In this document: piece after piece, positions 43,748-51,403 of the stretch
Layout: every line of letters starts with the position of its first letter
Numbering within the stretch: position 1 is the first letter of the stretch
Notes under the pieces: model-generated
Told to the model about the DNA's origin: nothing
Database searches by the model: none
The model's input: the letters and a program-made list of their open reading frames with translations, nothing else
From: Microthrixaceae bacterium
GTDB lineage: Bacteria; Actinomycetota; Acidimicrobiia; Acidimicrobiales; Microtrichaceae
DNA length: 64,000 nt
Direction: 5' to 3'
Assembly: GCA_020637215.1 (NCBI GenBank)
Contig: JACJWI010000002.1
Location: 434,001 to 498,000, forward strand
Made by a program: the position numbers and the translations under genes

Positions 43748-45024
43748 CCAGCACCGACGGAGTCCGTGTCGCGGCGGTCGGACCGCCCGACGGGACGTTG
43801 CCACCTGATCAGGTCCGGGCCGCGATCACCGACGGGCTGGCCGGCCGCCACGTGGGCGAGCGGGTCCTGGTGCTGGTGCCGGACCACACGCGCACCGCCC
43901 CGCTGCCGTTCCTCGTCGAGGTCCTCAACGACGTCCTCGCCGACGCGGCCACCGTCCACGTCATGGTCGCCCTGGGAACCCATCCGCCGCTGGGTGACCG
44001 GGAGCTGTCTGACCTGGTCGGCCTGGATCGCCTTCCCGTGGCTGACCGGCACCCCGGCCTCACCGTCTCCAACCACCGCTGGCGGGACGACGACGAGCTG
44101 GTCGCGATCGGTGTCGTCGCCGAGGCCGAGCTGGCCGCCATCGCCGGCGACGTGTGGCACCCCAGCCTGGGCGGGGACCTGCCGCTGCGCCTCAACCGGG
44201 CGGTGCTCGACTGCGACCACGTGATCCTGCTCGGCCCGACGTTTCCCCACGAGGTCGTCGGCTTCTCCGGCGGCGCCAAGTACTTCTTCCCCGGCGTGTC
44301 GGGCCCCGAGATGATCGACGTGTCGCACTGGCTCGGCGCTCTGAGCGGGGTCGTCGGCACGATCGGACGCGTCGACACCCCGACCCGCCGACTCGTCGAC
44401 CACGCAGCTGCGCAGATCCCGACCCCGGTCACGCTCGTGTCGATGGTCGTGGTCGACGACGCCCGCCTGGCCGGCGTGTTCGTCGGCGACCTCGACGCCG
44501 CGTGGCGTCGGGCCGCCGGGCTCAGCGCCACCCGACACATCCGGACCCTCGAACGGCCCATGCAGCGGGTCCTGTCGATGGCGCCGCCCATGTACGACGA
44601 GCTGTGGACCGCGGCCAAGGCCATGTACAAGCTGGAGCCGGTCCTCGCCGACGACGCCGAGCTGGTCATCTTCGCCCCGCACCTGCGCGAGGTCAGTCGG
44701 GTCCACGGGGCGGAGCTGGCCCGGGTCGGCTACCACGTGCTGCCGTACTTCCTCGAGCAGTGGGACCGCTTCTCCGATGTGCCGCGGGCGGTGCTGGCGC
44801 ACTCCACCCACGTGCGCGGCGCCGGCACCTTCTCCGACGGCGTCGAACGGCCCCGGGTGCGGGTCACCCTCTCCAGCCGGGTGCCCGAGGCCGAGTGCCG
44901 GGCCCTGGGCCTCGGCTACCTCGACCCCGACTCGGTCGACGTCGCCGACTGGACCGGACGCGAGGACGGCGTGCTGGTGGTGCCCCGCGCCGGCGAGGTG
45001 CTCTACCGGTTGGCGGAGCGGTGA
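43744..45024 (+). CDS. LarA-family nickel-pincer 2-hydroxyacid racemase/epimerase
   Basis: 426 residues. All residues known to bind or work with the nickel-pincer nucleotide in lactate racemase have counterparts: PDHTR (D47, R50), GTH (H80), FPHEVVGFSGGAK (H169, K179) and VSHW (H195). The spacings H169-K179 (10) and H169-H195 (26) equal those of LarA H174-K184-H200. LarA enzymes invert C2 of 2-hydroxy acids. In this operon D-mannonate (from UxuB) and D-gluconate (used by the next gene) are C2 epimers, so a mannonate/gluconate 2-epimerase is the best proposal. LarB, LarC and LarE, needed for the cofactor, must be elsewhere. Confidence 0.85.
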   Translation: MTSTDGVRVAAVGPPDGTLPPDQVRAAITDGLAGRHVGERVLVLVPDHTRTAPLPFLVEVLNDVLADAATVHVMVALGTHPPLGDRELSDLVGLDRLPVADRHPGLTVSNHRWRDDDELVAIGVVAEAELAAIAGDVWHPSLGGDLPLRLNRAVLDCDHVILLGPTFPHEVVGFSGGAKYFFPGVSGPEMIDVSHWLGALSGVVGTIGRVDTPTRRLVDHAAAQIPTPVTLVSMVVVDDARLAGVFVGDLDAAWRRAAGLSATRHIRTLERPMQRVLSMAPPMYDELWTAAKAMYKLEPVLADDAELVIFAPHLREVSRVHGAELARVGYHVLPYFLEQWDRFSDVPRAVLAHSTHVRGAGTFSDGVERPRVRVTLSSRVPEAECRALGLGYLDPDSVDVADWTGREDGVLVVPRAGEVLYRLAER

Positions 45025-45545
45025 CCGGGACCCGCGCCGAGGACCGCGGGCCGGTGGCGGTCGTGGTGATGGGGGTGGCGGGCAGCGGCAAGAGCACCGT
45101 CGGCGCCGCGCTGGCGGACCGGCTGGGCTGGGACTTCGTCGACGCTGACGATCACCACCCGGCCGCCAACGTCGACAAGATGCGCCGCGGCGAACCGCTC
45201 GACGACCGGGACCGCTCGCCGTGGTTGGACGCGCTGCGGACCGTCATCGACGACCACGCGCGCCGAGGCGCCGCGCTGGTCCTGGCCTGTTCGGCGTTGC
45301 GCCGGTCCTACCGCGACCGCCTCGGCGTCGACGGCGACCGGGTCCGTCTGGTCCACCTCGACGTCGGGCGCCCCGAGCTGGAGCGGCGGCTGCGGGAACG
45401 CGCCGGGCACTTCATGGCCGTCGACATGTTGGGCAGCCAGCTCGCCACCCTCGAGGTCCCCGACGCGGACGAGGCGCTGGTGCTCGACGGCGTCCGACCG
45501 GTACCCGAGCTGGTCCGGGCCATCGTGTCGACCCTGGGGTGCTGA
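45021..45545 (+). CDS. gntK: Gluconokinase
   Basis: ATP-dependent kinase forming 6-phosphogluconate, 174 residues, the usual GntK length. P-loop MGVAGSGKST (about 17-26), DADDHHPAANVDKMRRGEPLDDRDR with the gluconate-binding DxxxHxPxN pattern, CSALRRSYRD and GHFMAVDMLGSQLATLE are all GntK signatures. GTGA overlap with the LarA-family gene makes the two a translational pair. It feeds the pentose phosphate or Entner-Doudoroff route. Confidence 0.94.
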   Translation: MTGTRAEDRGPVAVVVMGVAGSGKSTVGAALADRLGWDFVDADDHHPAANVDKMRRGEPLDDRDRSPWLDALRTVIDDHARRGAALVLACSALRRSYRDRLGVDGDRVRLVHLDVGRPELERRLRERAGHFMAVDMLGSQLATLEVPDADEALVLDGVRPVPELVRAIVSTLGC

Positions 45546-45649
45546 CGGCTCGACGAGGCTCTGCCGGTACCCTCATCTGGCCCGCGTGGGGGCGCGGTGA
45601 ATCGACCGTCGACGGGGAGTTCCGTTGGTCCGCTCGGGTCCCGCGCTGC

Positions 45650-45859
45650 TCAGGCGGGAGCGGGTTGTCGCTGGGTCGGTGGCCGTTGGTGCGAGGTGTG
45701 GAACACCGCGCCGGTCGGGGTGGTGATGGTGGCGTGCCCCTCACCGACACCAGGGCCGGGGTTGACGGTCATGGCCCAGCCGTCGCGATGGATCACACCG
45801 TGGTGGTGGCGACAGAGGAGGACCATGTTGGTGGCGTTCGTGTGCGAGGACGACTGCAC
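45650..45859 (-). pseudogene. C-terminal fragment of a DUF222/HNH endonuclease gene
   Basis: A 69-codon frame containing NMVLLCRHHHGVIHRDGW, the second half of an HNH nuclease motif as found at the end of DUF222/13E12-type proteins. No DUF222 part precedes it. The nearby gene at 46524-48080 lacks exactly this end, so the two look like pieces of one disrupted gene or of two related genes. Confidence 0.65.
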
Positions 45860-45882
45860 AGGGGTCGTCCTCGCACGCGAAC
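45836..45882. repeat. Inverted repeat at the edge of the HNH fragment
   Basis: Nineteen-base arms (45836-45854, 45864-45882) with one mismatch and a 9-base spacer, beginning where homology to HNH proteins stops. Could be a boundary of the rearrangement. The 107 bases from 45883 to 45989 show nothing else. Confidence 0.65.
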
Positions 45883-45989
45883 GTGGGGTTGGTCCGTCGA
45901 GTGTCGCCGTGAACGTCTGGTGCGGTATCGACTGAGTCCGGCAGGCCCGGGTCCACAGAGCCGGCCCGGCAGCGCGGTCGGTCCCAGGT

Positions 45990-46358
45990 TCAGCGGAGAG
46001 GGAGGTCGCGGAGAGCGAGCCGTGCGGGGCTGAGCGAAGCGATCACGCCGCGACGGAGGTCACCGGCGATGGTGGGCAGATTCCGGACGAGGAGGTCGAG
46101 GTGGACCTCCGGTGCGAGCTCTGCGACTCCGCGAACGTGGATCACCGACGGGTTCGATGCCCGGCGCAACGCCAGCAGCTTCCCGAAGTCGCTGTCAGCC
46201 GTCACGACGACGAGGTCGTCGGCGACGGCGCGGTCGAAGATCTGTTCGTCCGTGGCGGTCACCATGTCCAAGTCGGCGACGTGGCCTGCGTCGTAGCCGG
46301 CAGAGCGAAGCCCTTCTGCGACCCGCGGCGACAGGTTGGCGTCGATGAGCAACCTCAT
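45990..46358 (-). CDS. DUF5615 PIN-like toxin
   Basis: 122 residues beginning MRLLIDANLSPRVAEGLRSAGYDAGHVADL, the DUF5615/Mut7-C PIN-like nuclease pattern with conserved Asp at position 6 and VVTADSDFGKLLA with further acidic residues. It overlaps the upstream DUF433 gene by 4 bases, the usual antitoxin-toxin order. Expected to cleave RNA. Part of the accessory patch inside the disrupted HNH locus. Confidence 0.85.
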   Translation of the reverse strand: MRLLIDANLSPRVAEGLRSAGYDAGHVADLDMVTATDEQIFDRAVADDLVVVTADSDFGKLLALRRASNPSVIHVRGVAELAPEVHLDLLVRNLPTIAGDLRRGVIASLSPARLALRDLPLR

Positions 46359-46585
46359 GCCGGACGGGCGACAGGAACCTCGCGCTCGTTGACGGCTGCG
46401 GCGGCGAACTCGAGCGCACCCCAGATGTCGTCGCGTTCAAGGTACGGATAGTCGGCGAGCACGTCGTCGACCGTGCGACCTGCAGCGAGTTGGCCCAGCA
46501 CCATCCCAACGGTGACACGAGTGTCACGGATGGTCGGCACACCGCCCATGCGGGCCGGGTCGACCGTGATCCTCTCGTAGGCCAT
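46355..46585 (-). CDS. DUF433 antitoxin
   Basis: 76 residues: MAYERITVDPARMGGVPTIR leads into RVTVGMVLGQLAAGRTVDDVLADYPYLERDDIWGAL, a DUF433 helix-turn-helix that pairs with DUF5615 toxins. It probably neutralises the toxin and represses the pair. Its 5' end overlaps the end of the truncated HNH gene in another frame. Confidence 0.85.
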   Translation of the reverse strand: MAYERITVDPARMGGVPTIRDTRVTVGMVLGQLAAGRTVDDVLADYPYLERDDIWGALEFAAAAVNEREVPVARPA

Positions 46586-48080
46586 GACGGAAGTGTACGA
46601 CCGGCGCTGGTCGCACCGGCACCCGAAACCGTCGATCCGCCCGCGCGGCCAAGTCGGTTCGAGAAGACGGCGGTCGTCGCCGACGCCAGCCTGCTTCTGA
46701 CGACCATGGATCGCGTCGGTGCCCTCCACACGACCTCCGCCGACGGACTGGACCGCCACCCCGGCTCTGGCTGCGAGCTGGCGATCCAGGATGGTCGTAC
46801 CGGCGACTTGTGAGGTTGCGGACGTCGGTGGGCCCGCGATGGCTGTGGGGCACCAGGTGGTGGGCGTCACACCAGTTGGGTGGGGCATCGCAGCCGGGGA
46901 AGACGCAGCCCCCGTCTCGGGCGACGAGCCCCCGACGTTGGGCGCGGGTGGCGAACCGCTCGTCGGGCTTGCAGGCGACGGGGTGGCCGTCCGCCGCGGT
47001 GATGATCCATGTGATGGTGGGATCGCACGTCAGGAGCTCCCACTCGCGGGCCGACCAGCGGAGTGGGTCGCCGGCGGTATCGGTGACCCTGCTCGACCAG
47101 TCGATCGAGCTCTCGGCGGTGGGTCCGGGCAGGAGCGTCCCGTCGTGGAACAGCTCACCGACGGTGTGCTCGTCGAGGTCGACGGTGATGGTGACGTCTG
47201 CGGTGGGACCGGTGCTGCCGGAGCGGCTCGACGTGGCCGTGGCTCCGCGGGTGACGAGGTCGATGAAGGCCTGGGCCAGTAGCTCGGAGCGAGAGGGCAC
47301 GTCGAGGCTGGGGTCGAGGTCGTGGTCGCTGACGGCCTGACGGTGGAGTCGGTCCGCTTCGGCATTGACGCGTTGTTCGAACCCGATGCTGGCGGGTCCG
47401 TAGAGGTCGATGGTCGCGGAGAGGGTGTCTCCGGAGCGGGTGACGGCCGCGTGGTTGCGGGGCCGGGGTGGCTCCGAGCCGTCGTGGTCCGCGTAGGACG
47501 CGATCTGGGCGACGTCGCGAGCGAAGGTCCTCCAAGTTGCACGGGAACGCATCAGGGCCAGGAGCTCGTTCTGGATCGTGGAGAACGTGTCGACGGTGCG
47601 GTCGTTGAGGTGTCGGCAGACCTCTCGGGTCCGGTCGACCGACACCGTGCCGGCCCGGAGGGCATCGGCGACGTCGGGGAGTCGGCGCAGGGCCGTCCCG
47701 GTGGTGACGTCGCGGCGGACGCGTCGCTGGTCGGCGCCGTGCCGCCAGGCCGCCTGGTTCGGAACGACGTGACCGAGCCGGGTGTCGGTCAGGCCCCGGG
47801 CGTGGAGCTCGGCGAGCAGCACGAACCGCGTGGAGTGGAAGAGCCGGTCGGCGACCTCGAGCGCATCGAACAGGCCGAGGCACGTGTCGTCGTCCAGTGC
47901 ACGGACGTCGACATCGGCCAGGTCGGCGAGCCCGTCCAGCGCAGCGGTGGCCTCGATCGGTGCGGTGAACACCGGGACACCGAACCGGCCGATCCGCACC
48001 TGGCAGTCAGCGCCGGCCGGTCCCGGCTCGGCGCTCTGCCCTTCGAATCGCTCCTCGTGTCCCTCTCCGATCGAACGCAT
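46524..48080 (-). CDS. DUF222/HNH endonuclease-like protein, C-terminally broken
   Basis: 518 codons. The N-terminal 350 residues form the all-helical DUF222 domain common in actinobacterial 13E12-type proteins. The first half of the HNH motif is present (GGCVFPGCDAPPNWCDAHHL, then HRGPTDVRN), but after about plus position 46810 the frame loses homology and runs on as Arg/Pro-rich junk to 46524. The second HNH half lies 970 bases further on. So the nuclease is probably dead. ATG at 48080. Confidence 0.75.
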   Translation of the reverse strand: MRSIGEGHEERFEGQSAEPGPAGADCQVRIGRFGVPVFTAPIEATAALDGLADLADVDVRALDDDTCLGLFDALEVADRLFHSTRFVLLAELHARGLTDTRLGHVVPNQAAWRHGADQRRVRRDVTTGTALRRLPDVADALRAGTVSVDRTREVCRHLNDRTVDTFSTIQNELLALMRSRATWRTFARDVAQIASYADHDGSEPPRPRNHAAVTRSGDTLSATIDLYGPASIGFEQRVNAEADRLHRQAVSDHDLDPSLDVPSRSELLAQAFIDLVTRGATATSSRSGSTGPTADVTITVDLDEHTVGELFHDGTLLPGPTAESSIDWSSRVTDTAGDPLRWSAREWELLTCDPTITWIITAADGHPVACKPDERFATRAQRRGLVARDGGCVFPGCDAPPNWCDAHHLVPHSHRGPTDVRNLTSRRYDHPGSPARSQSRGGGPVRRRRSCGGHRRDPWSSEAGWRRRRPPSSRTDLAARADRRFRVPVRPAPVVHFRHGLREDHGRPGPHGRCADHP

Positions 48081-48336
48081 GTTCCCATGGTGTCATGGGC
48101 GTGTGACACTCGAGCCCCGACGATCGCGCCCGACACCAGCTGGGTCCGGGGGCCGCCGCACCATCCGGGGGTCGTAGCCGTGTGTGGCCGTCGTCCGAGA
48201 ACAGGAGTAGATCTTCGTCGACGCCCACGGGTGGCGAACCGCGTGTTCGGATCCTGGCCCAGGCGTCGGCGGCCAGGATGGACAGCACCGCCGCTCCGGT
48301 GAACGCCTCGCTCGGGAACGCGTGCAGATCACCGAG

Positions 48337-48342
48337 TAGCGT
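48337..48342 (+). promoter_or_regulatory. -10 element (TAGCGT) upstream of the NERD gene
   Basis: TAGCGT ends 5 bases before GTG 48348. The 256 bases before it, back to the HNH gene start, hold only a possible minus-strand coding remnant. Confidence 0.45.
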
Positions 48343-48347
48343 CCGGT

Positions 48348-49259
48348 GTGAACATGCCGGTGAAGCAGATGGCGTTGAAGCGGGCCGACCGGTGCCGTGA
48401 GTGCGGCGCCGAGCTGCCGGTCGGGACGCGTGCCGAGTGGAACTCCGATCTGCGGGTCGTCACGTGCGTTCCGTGCGTCGAGGCTCGACCTCCTGCACCG
48501 ATGGCACCCTCGGATGAGATGGCGGCACCCGCACCACCGCCTGGGTCGGTGTCGTCGGAGTCGGTCGATTCGGTCGTCGAGGAGGGACCGGCGCCGATCG
48601 ATGTCGGAGTGCCCGGGGCGTCGGCGCGGCAGGAGCATCAGCGACGGCAGGCGAAGCGGGAGCGACGGATCGAGGAGAAGTGGGGTACCGGCCGGCTGGG
48701 TCGGATCGCCAAGGCGCTCTCGGACGATCCGCAGAGCACTCGGGCGTGGAAGGAGGGCGCCATCGGCGAGGAACGGGTCGCTCAGGTGCTCACCGAACGC
48801 CTCGGTGACACAGCTGTCCTGTTGCACGACCGGAAGGTGCCGGGCACGCGGGGCAACATCGACCACATCGCGGTCGCCTCCTCGGGCGTGTGGATCATCG
48901 ACGCCAAGCGCTACAAGGGCAGGGTGGAGAAGCGGGACAAGGGCGGCTGGTTCCGGACCGACTTTCACCTGTACGTCGGAGGGCGCGACCGCACGAAGTT
49001 GGTCGAGGCGATGGGCTGGCAGCACGACGCTGTTCGCTCCGCTCTGGGTGACGAGGACGTCCCGGTTCACACGGCGTTGACGTTCGTAGGGGCGGAGTGG
49101 CCGCTGCTGTTCCCCAAGCCGCTGCGCATCGGTGGCGTGCTGGTCAGCTGGCCCGCCAAGCTCGCGGATCTGATCGGCGAACCCGGACCCCTCGACGACG
49201 AGGTCGTCGAACGCATCGCCCGCACCCTCGCCACGGCCCTCACCGCGAACCGGAGCTGA
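48348..49259 (+). CDS. NERD domain protein with N-terminal zinc ribbon
   Basis: 303 residues. A zinc ribbon CRECGAEL...VVTCVPCVEA (two CxxC pairs within the first 45 residues), a low-complexity linker, a basic helical region (RRQAKRERRIEEKW) and a NERD nuclease-related domain: GAIGEERVAQVL, RGNIDHIAVASSGVWIIDAKRYKG. The D...DAK arrangement resembles restriction-type nuclease folds. Role unknown, often linked to DNA processing or defence. GTG is set by the upstream hexamer; ATG 6 bases later is an alternative. Confidence 0.82.
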   Translation: MNMPVKQMALKRADRCRECGAELPVGTRAEWNSDLRVVTCVPCVEARPPAPMAPSDEMAAPAPPPGSVSSESVDSVVEEGPAPIDVGVPGASARQEHQRRQAKRERRIEEKWGTGRLGRIAKALSDDPQSTRAWKEGAIGEERVAQVLTERLGDTAVLLHDRKVPGTRGNIDHIAVASSGVWIIDAKRYKGRVEKRDKGGWFRTDFHLYVGGRDRTKLVEAMGWQHDAVRSALGDEDVPVHTALTFVGAEWPLLFPKPLRIGGVLVSWPAKLADLIGEPGPLDDEVVERIARTLATALTANRS

Positions 49260-49345
49260 CCAGGCTCTCGGCGGAACACGAACCCTTTGGAACGCTGTGG
49301 GATGATCTGGACCTGGACAGCCGCGGAGCATTCCGCGGAACGCCC

Positions 49346-49418
49346 GGGCCTCTAGCTCAGTTGGCAGAGCAGCGGACTTTTAATCCGACGCGCGTGGGTT
49401 CGAGCCCCACGGGGCCCA
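49346..49418 (+). tRNA. tRNA-Lys (anticodon TTT)
   Basis: A 73-base cloverleaf: acceptor GGGCCTC pairs with GGGGCCC (one G-U), D-loop AGCTCAGTTGGCAGAGC, anticodon loop CTTTTAA with TTT at 49379-49381, T-loop GGTTCGAGCCC. CCA is not encoded. A small hairpin (49321-49338) lies just upstream. Confidence 0.96.
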
Positions 49419-49462
49419 CTCCGACCCTTTCGGGCGACCCGGTGGAGAGGGCCTTCGCGGCC

Positions 49463-50335
49463 TCAGGACGGTTCGGTACCCCCGCCGGTGCGGTAGTCGC
49501 CGAACGGCTCGTCGCGCCGCTGCAACGCCTCGGTCAGGCTCCCGCCATCGGTGCGCTCACCGCCGACGGCCCCGTCGATGCCGGCATCGCCGAGGAAGGC
49601 CCGGAACGTGGGCTGGTGCACTCCCAGCGCGCACAGCTCGGTGCCCGAGCGGATCGCGGTGCGCAGACCCATCACGTCCATCGCCCGGTGCACGGTCCGC
49701 TTGTTCAGCTGGGCGATGTCGGGCGGCACCAGCGCGATGCGCTCGGCCATCGCCAGCACCTCGTCATCCAGGCGGTCCGCCGGGAACACCCGGTTGGCCC
49801 AGCCGAGGCGGACCGCGTCCTCGCCCGAGATCCAGTCGCCGGTCAGCATCATCTCCATGGCGGCCCGCGGCCCCAGGAACCAGGCGTGGAACTGCATGTC
49901 GGGCACCCCGAAGCGCACCGCCGGGTACCCGATGCGGGCGTCGTCGGACACGTAGACCAGGTCGCAGCCGGTGGCCAGCTCGCTGCCGCCGGCCAGACAC
50001 CACCCGTGGACCTGGGCGATGACCGGCTTGGCCAGGTCCCAGATGCTCATCCACGCGTCGGTCACGTGGCGGGGCCAGAAGCCCTCGCCTCCCGGGGTGA
50101 AGTACGGGAGGTCGTGGCCCTCGTTGCCGTCGCCGAGCTCGTAGCCGGCGCTGAAGCAGCTCCCCGCGCCGCGGATGATCGACACGCGGACCTCGGGGTC
50201 CTCGTCCGCCTCGCGCAGCGCGTCGAGAACCCCTCCACGCACGGCGTGGTTGAGCGCGTTGCGCTTGTCGGGCCGGTTCAGCGTGATCCGGCGGACCCCC
50301 TCGGCGGGCGTGTCGACGAGCACGGCGTCGGTCAT
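49463..50335 (-). CDS. Enoyl-CoA hydratase/isomerase family protein
   Basis: 290-residue crotonase-fold enzyme. LNRPDKRNALNHAVR, the oxyanion-hole region GAGSCFSAGYELGDG and HGWCLAGGSELATGCDLVYVSDDARIGYP are present. The second catalytic Glu of true hydratases appears replaced in the ARIGYPAVRFG segment, so an isomerase or other crotonase activity is possible. The C-terminal 40 residues (AGIDGAVGGERTDGG) are non-conserved. GGAGGAG ribosome site precedes the ATG. Confidence 0.88.
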   Translation of the reverse strand: MTDAVLVDTPAEGVRRITLNRPDKRNALNHAVRGGVLDALREADEDPEVRVSIIRGAGSCFSAGYELGDGNEGHDLPYFTPGGEGFWPRHVTDAWMSIWDLAKPVIAQVHGWCLAGGSELATGCDLVYVSDDARIGYPAVRFGVPDMQFHAWFLGPRAAMEMMLTGDWISGEDAVRLGWANRVFPADRLDDEVLAMAERIALVPPDIAQLNKRTVHRAMDVMGLRTAIRSGTELCALGVHQPTFRAFLGDAGIDGAVGGERTDGGSLTEALQRRDEPFGDYRTGGGTEPS

Positions 50336-50432
50336 TGACGTCTCCTCCGGTGTGAGAGCCCTCGGCTGCGCGGGCTCGGGTCAACCTACGTGGCGGTCAA
50401 GGTTTCCGCCCGGGTTGCCGATCACCGGGGCC

Positions 50433-51356
50433 ATGTCCGCCCTCGGCCACCGTCCACGCCCGCGCCCGTTCGTCCTGCTCCCGGTCCTGGCCGTCGGCCT
50501 CGTCTCGTTCCTGGCCGCATGCGTGCCGGCCCCGCCCCGTCCTCCGGCGCCGGTCGGTCCGGCCGAGCGCGAGATGGTGTTCCCCGTCGCCGGCCGGACC
50601 TCCTACAGCGACACCTTCGGGGCCCCGCGCTCCGGCGGACGCACCCACCAGGGCCAGGACCTGATGGCGGCGCGCCACACGCCGCTGGTCGCGGCGGCCG
50701 ACGGCACCGTCACCTCGCTGACGTGGTCCAACAGCGGGCTGTCGGGCAACTCGCTGACCATCACCGACGCGGACGGTTGGCGCTACGTCTACATCCACCT
50801 CAACAACGACGCGCCCGGCACCGACGACGGCTCCAACGTCTACGAGCGGGCCTTCGCGGACGGGATCGCCAAGGGCCAGAAGGTGAAGGCCGGTGAGGTG
50901 GTCGGCTACGTCGGTGACTCCGGCAACGCCGAGTCGACCAGCCCGCACCTGCACTTCGAGCTGCGTCGGCCCGACGGCACCGTCGTCAACGCCTACTCGT
51001 CGCTGCGCGCCGCTCGGACCCTGGTGCGCACCGACGCCGAACGCATCGCCGACTCGCCGATCGGCACGCTCGACGGGGTCGACGGCGGAGCGGGAACCGT
51101 CAGCGTCGACGGCTGGGCCCTCGACGCCCACGACGACGACCCGGTCAAGGTCTCGGTCTACGTGGCCGGCAACCCGGTCGCCACCGCCACCGCCTCGGTC
51201 GACCGGCCTGACGTCGACGCCGCGTTCGGTCGCGGCGCGGAGCACGGGTTCCACGTGTCCGACGTGCCCGCAGCGCCCGGCACGACGGTGTGCGTGGTGG
51301 CCCACAGCCTGGGCGGCGGGGGCTCGACGCGGATCGGGTGCGGCGTCGCACCCTGA
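50433..51356 (+). CDS. M23 peptidase lipoprotein with GWA-repeat domain
   Basis: 307 residues. Signal with lipobox (SFLAACVP), then a LytM/M23 zinc endopeptidase: HQGQDLMA gives H-x3-D and SPHLHFELRRPDG the HxH ligand. The C-terminal 90 residues (from about GTLDGVDGG, through SVDGWALDAHDDDPVKVSVYV, RPDVDAAFG, EHGFHVSDVP) match the repeats of the MauA-like protein at 26985-29003. Likely a cell-wall hydrolase or a degenerate regulator anchored outside the membrane. Confidence 0.87.
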   Translation: MSALGHRPRPRPFVLLPVLAVGLVSFLAACVPAPPRPPAPVGPAEREMVFPVAGRTSYSDTFGAPRSGGRTHQGQDLMAARHTPLVAAADGTVTSLTWSNSGLSGNSLTITDADGWRYVYIHLNNDAPGTDDGSNVYERAFADGIAKGQKVKAGEVVGYVGDSGNAESTSPHLHFELRRPDGTVVNAYSSLRAARTLVRTDAERIADSPIGTLDGVDGGAGTVSVDGWALDAHDDDPVKVSVYVAGNPVATATASVDRPDVDAAFGRGAEHGFHVSDVPAAPGTTVCVVAHSLGGGGSTRIGCGVAP

Positions 51357-51389
51357 TCCGCGTCGGGCGCGCCGGTGCCCGCACGCCGT

Positions 51390-51395
51390 TAGCGT
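51390..51395 (+). promoter_or_regulatory. -10 element (TAGCGT) of a leaderless promoter
   Basis: TAGCGT ends 8 bases before the thiolase-like GTG. Confidence 0.5.
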
Positions 51396-51403
51396 CACCG
51401 ACC

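Noticed and set aside
45568..45600. TACCCT followed by GTG, as for a leaderless gene
   Set aside because: The frame after the GTG ends within four codons, so no gene is supported.
48007..48288. Minus-strand frame between the HNH and NERD genes containing a protein-like stretch (LSILAADAWARIRTRG)
   Set aside because: It runs into the HNH gene in another frame, has no good start or family match, and may be a decayed remnant; not strong enough to annotate.
49321..49338. Small hairpin before tRNA-Lys as an attachment site or integration scar
   Set aside because: No integrase, no direct repeat of the tRNA 3' end, and the flanking genes are not phage-like.
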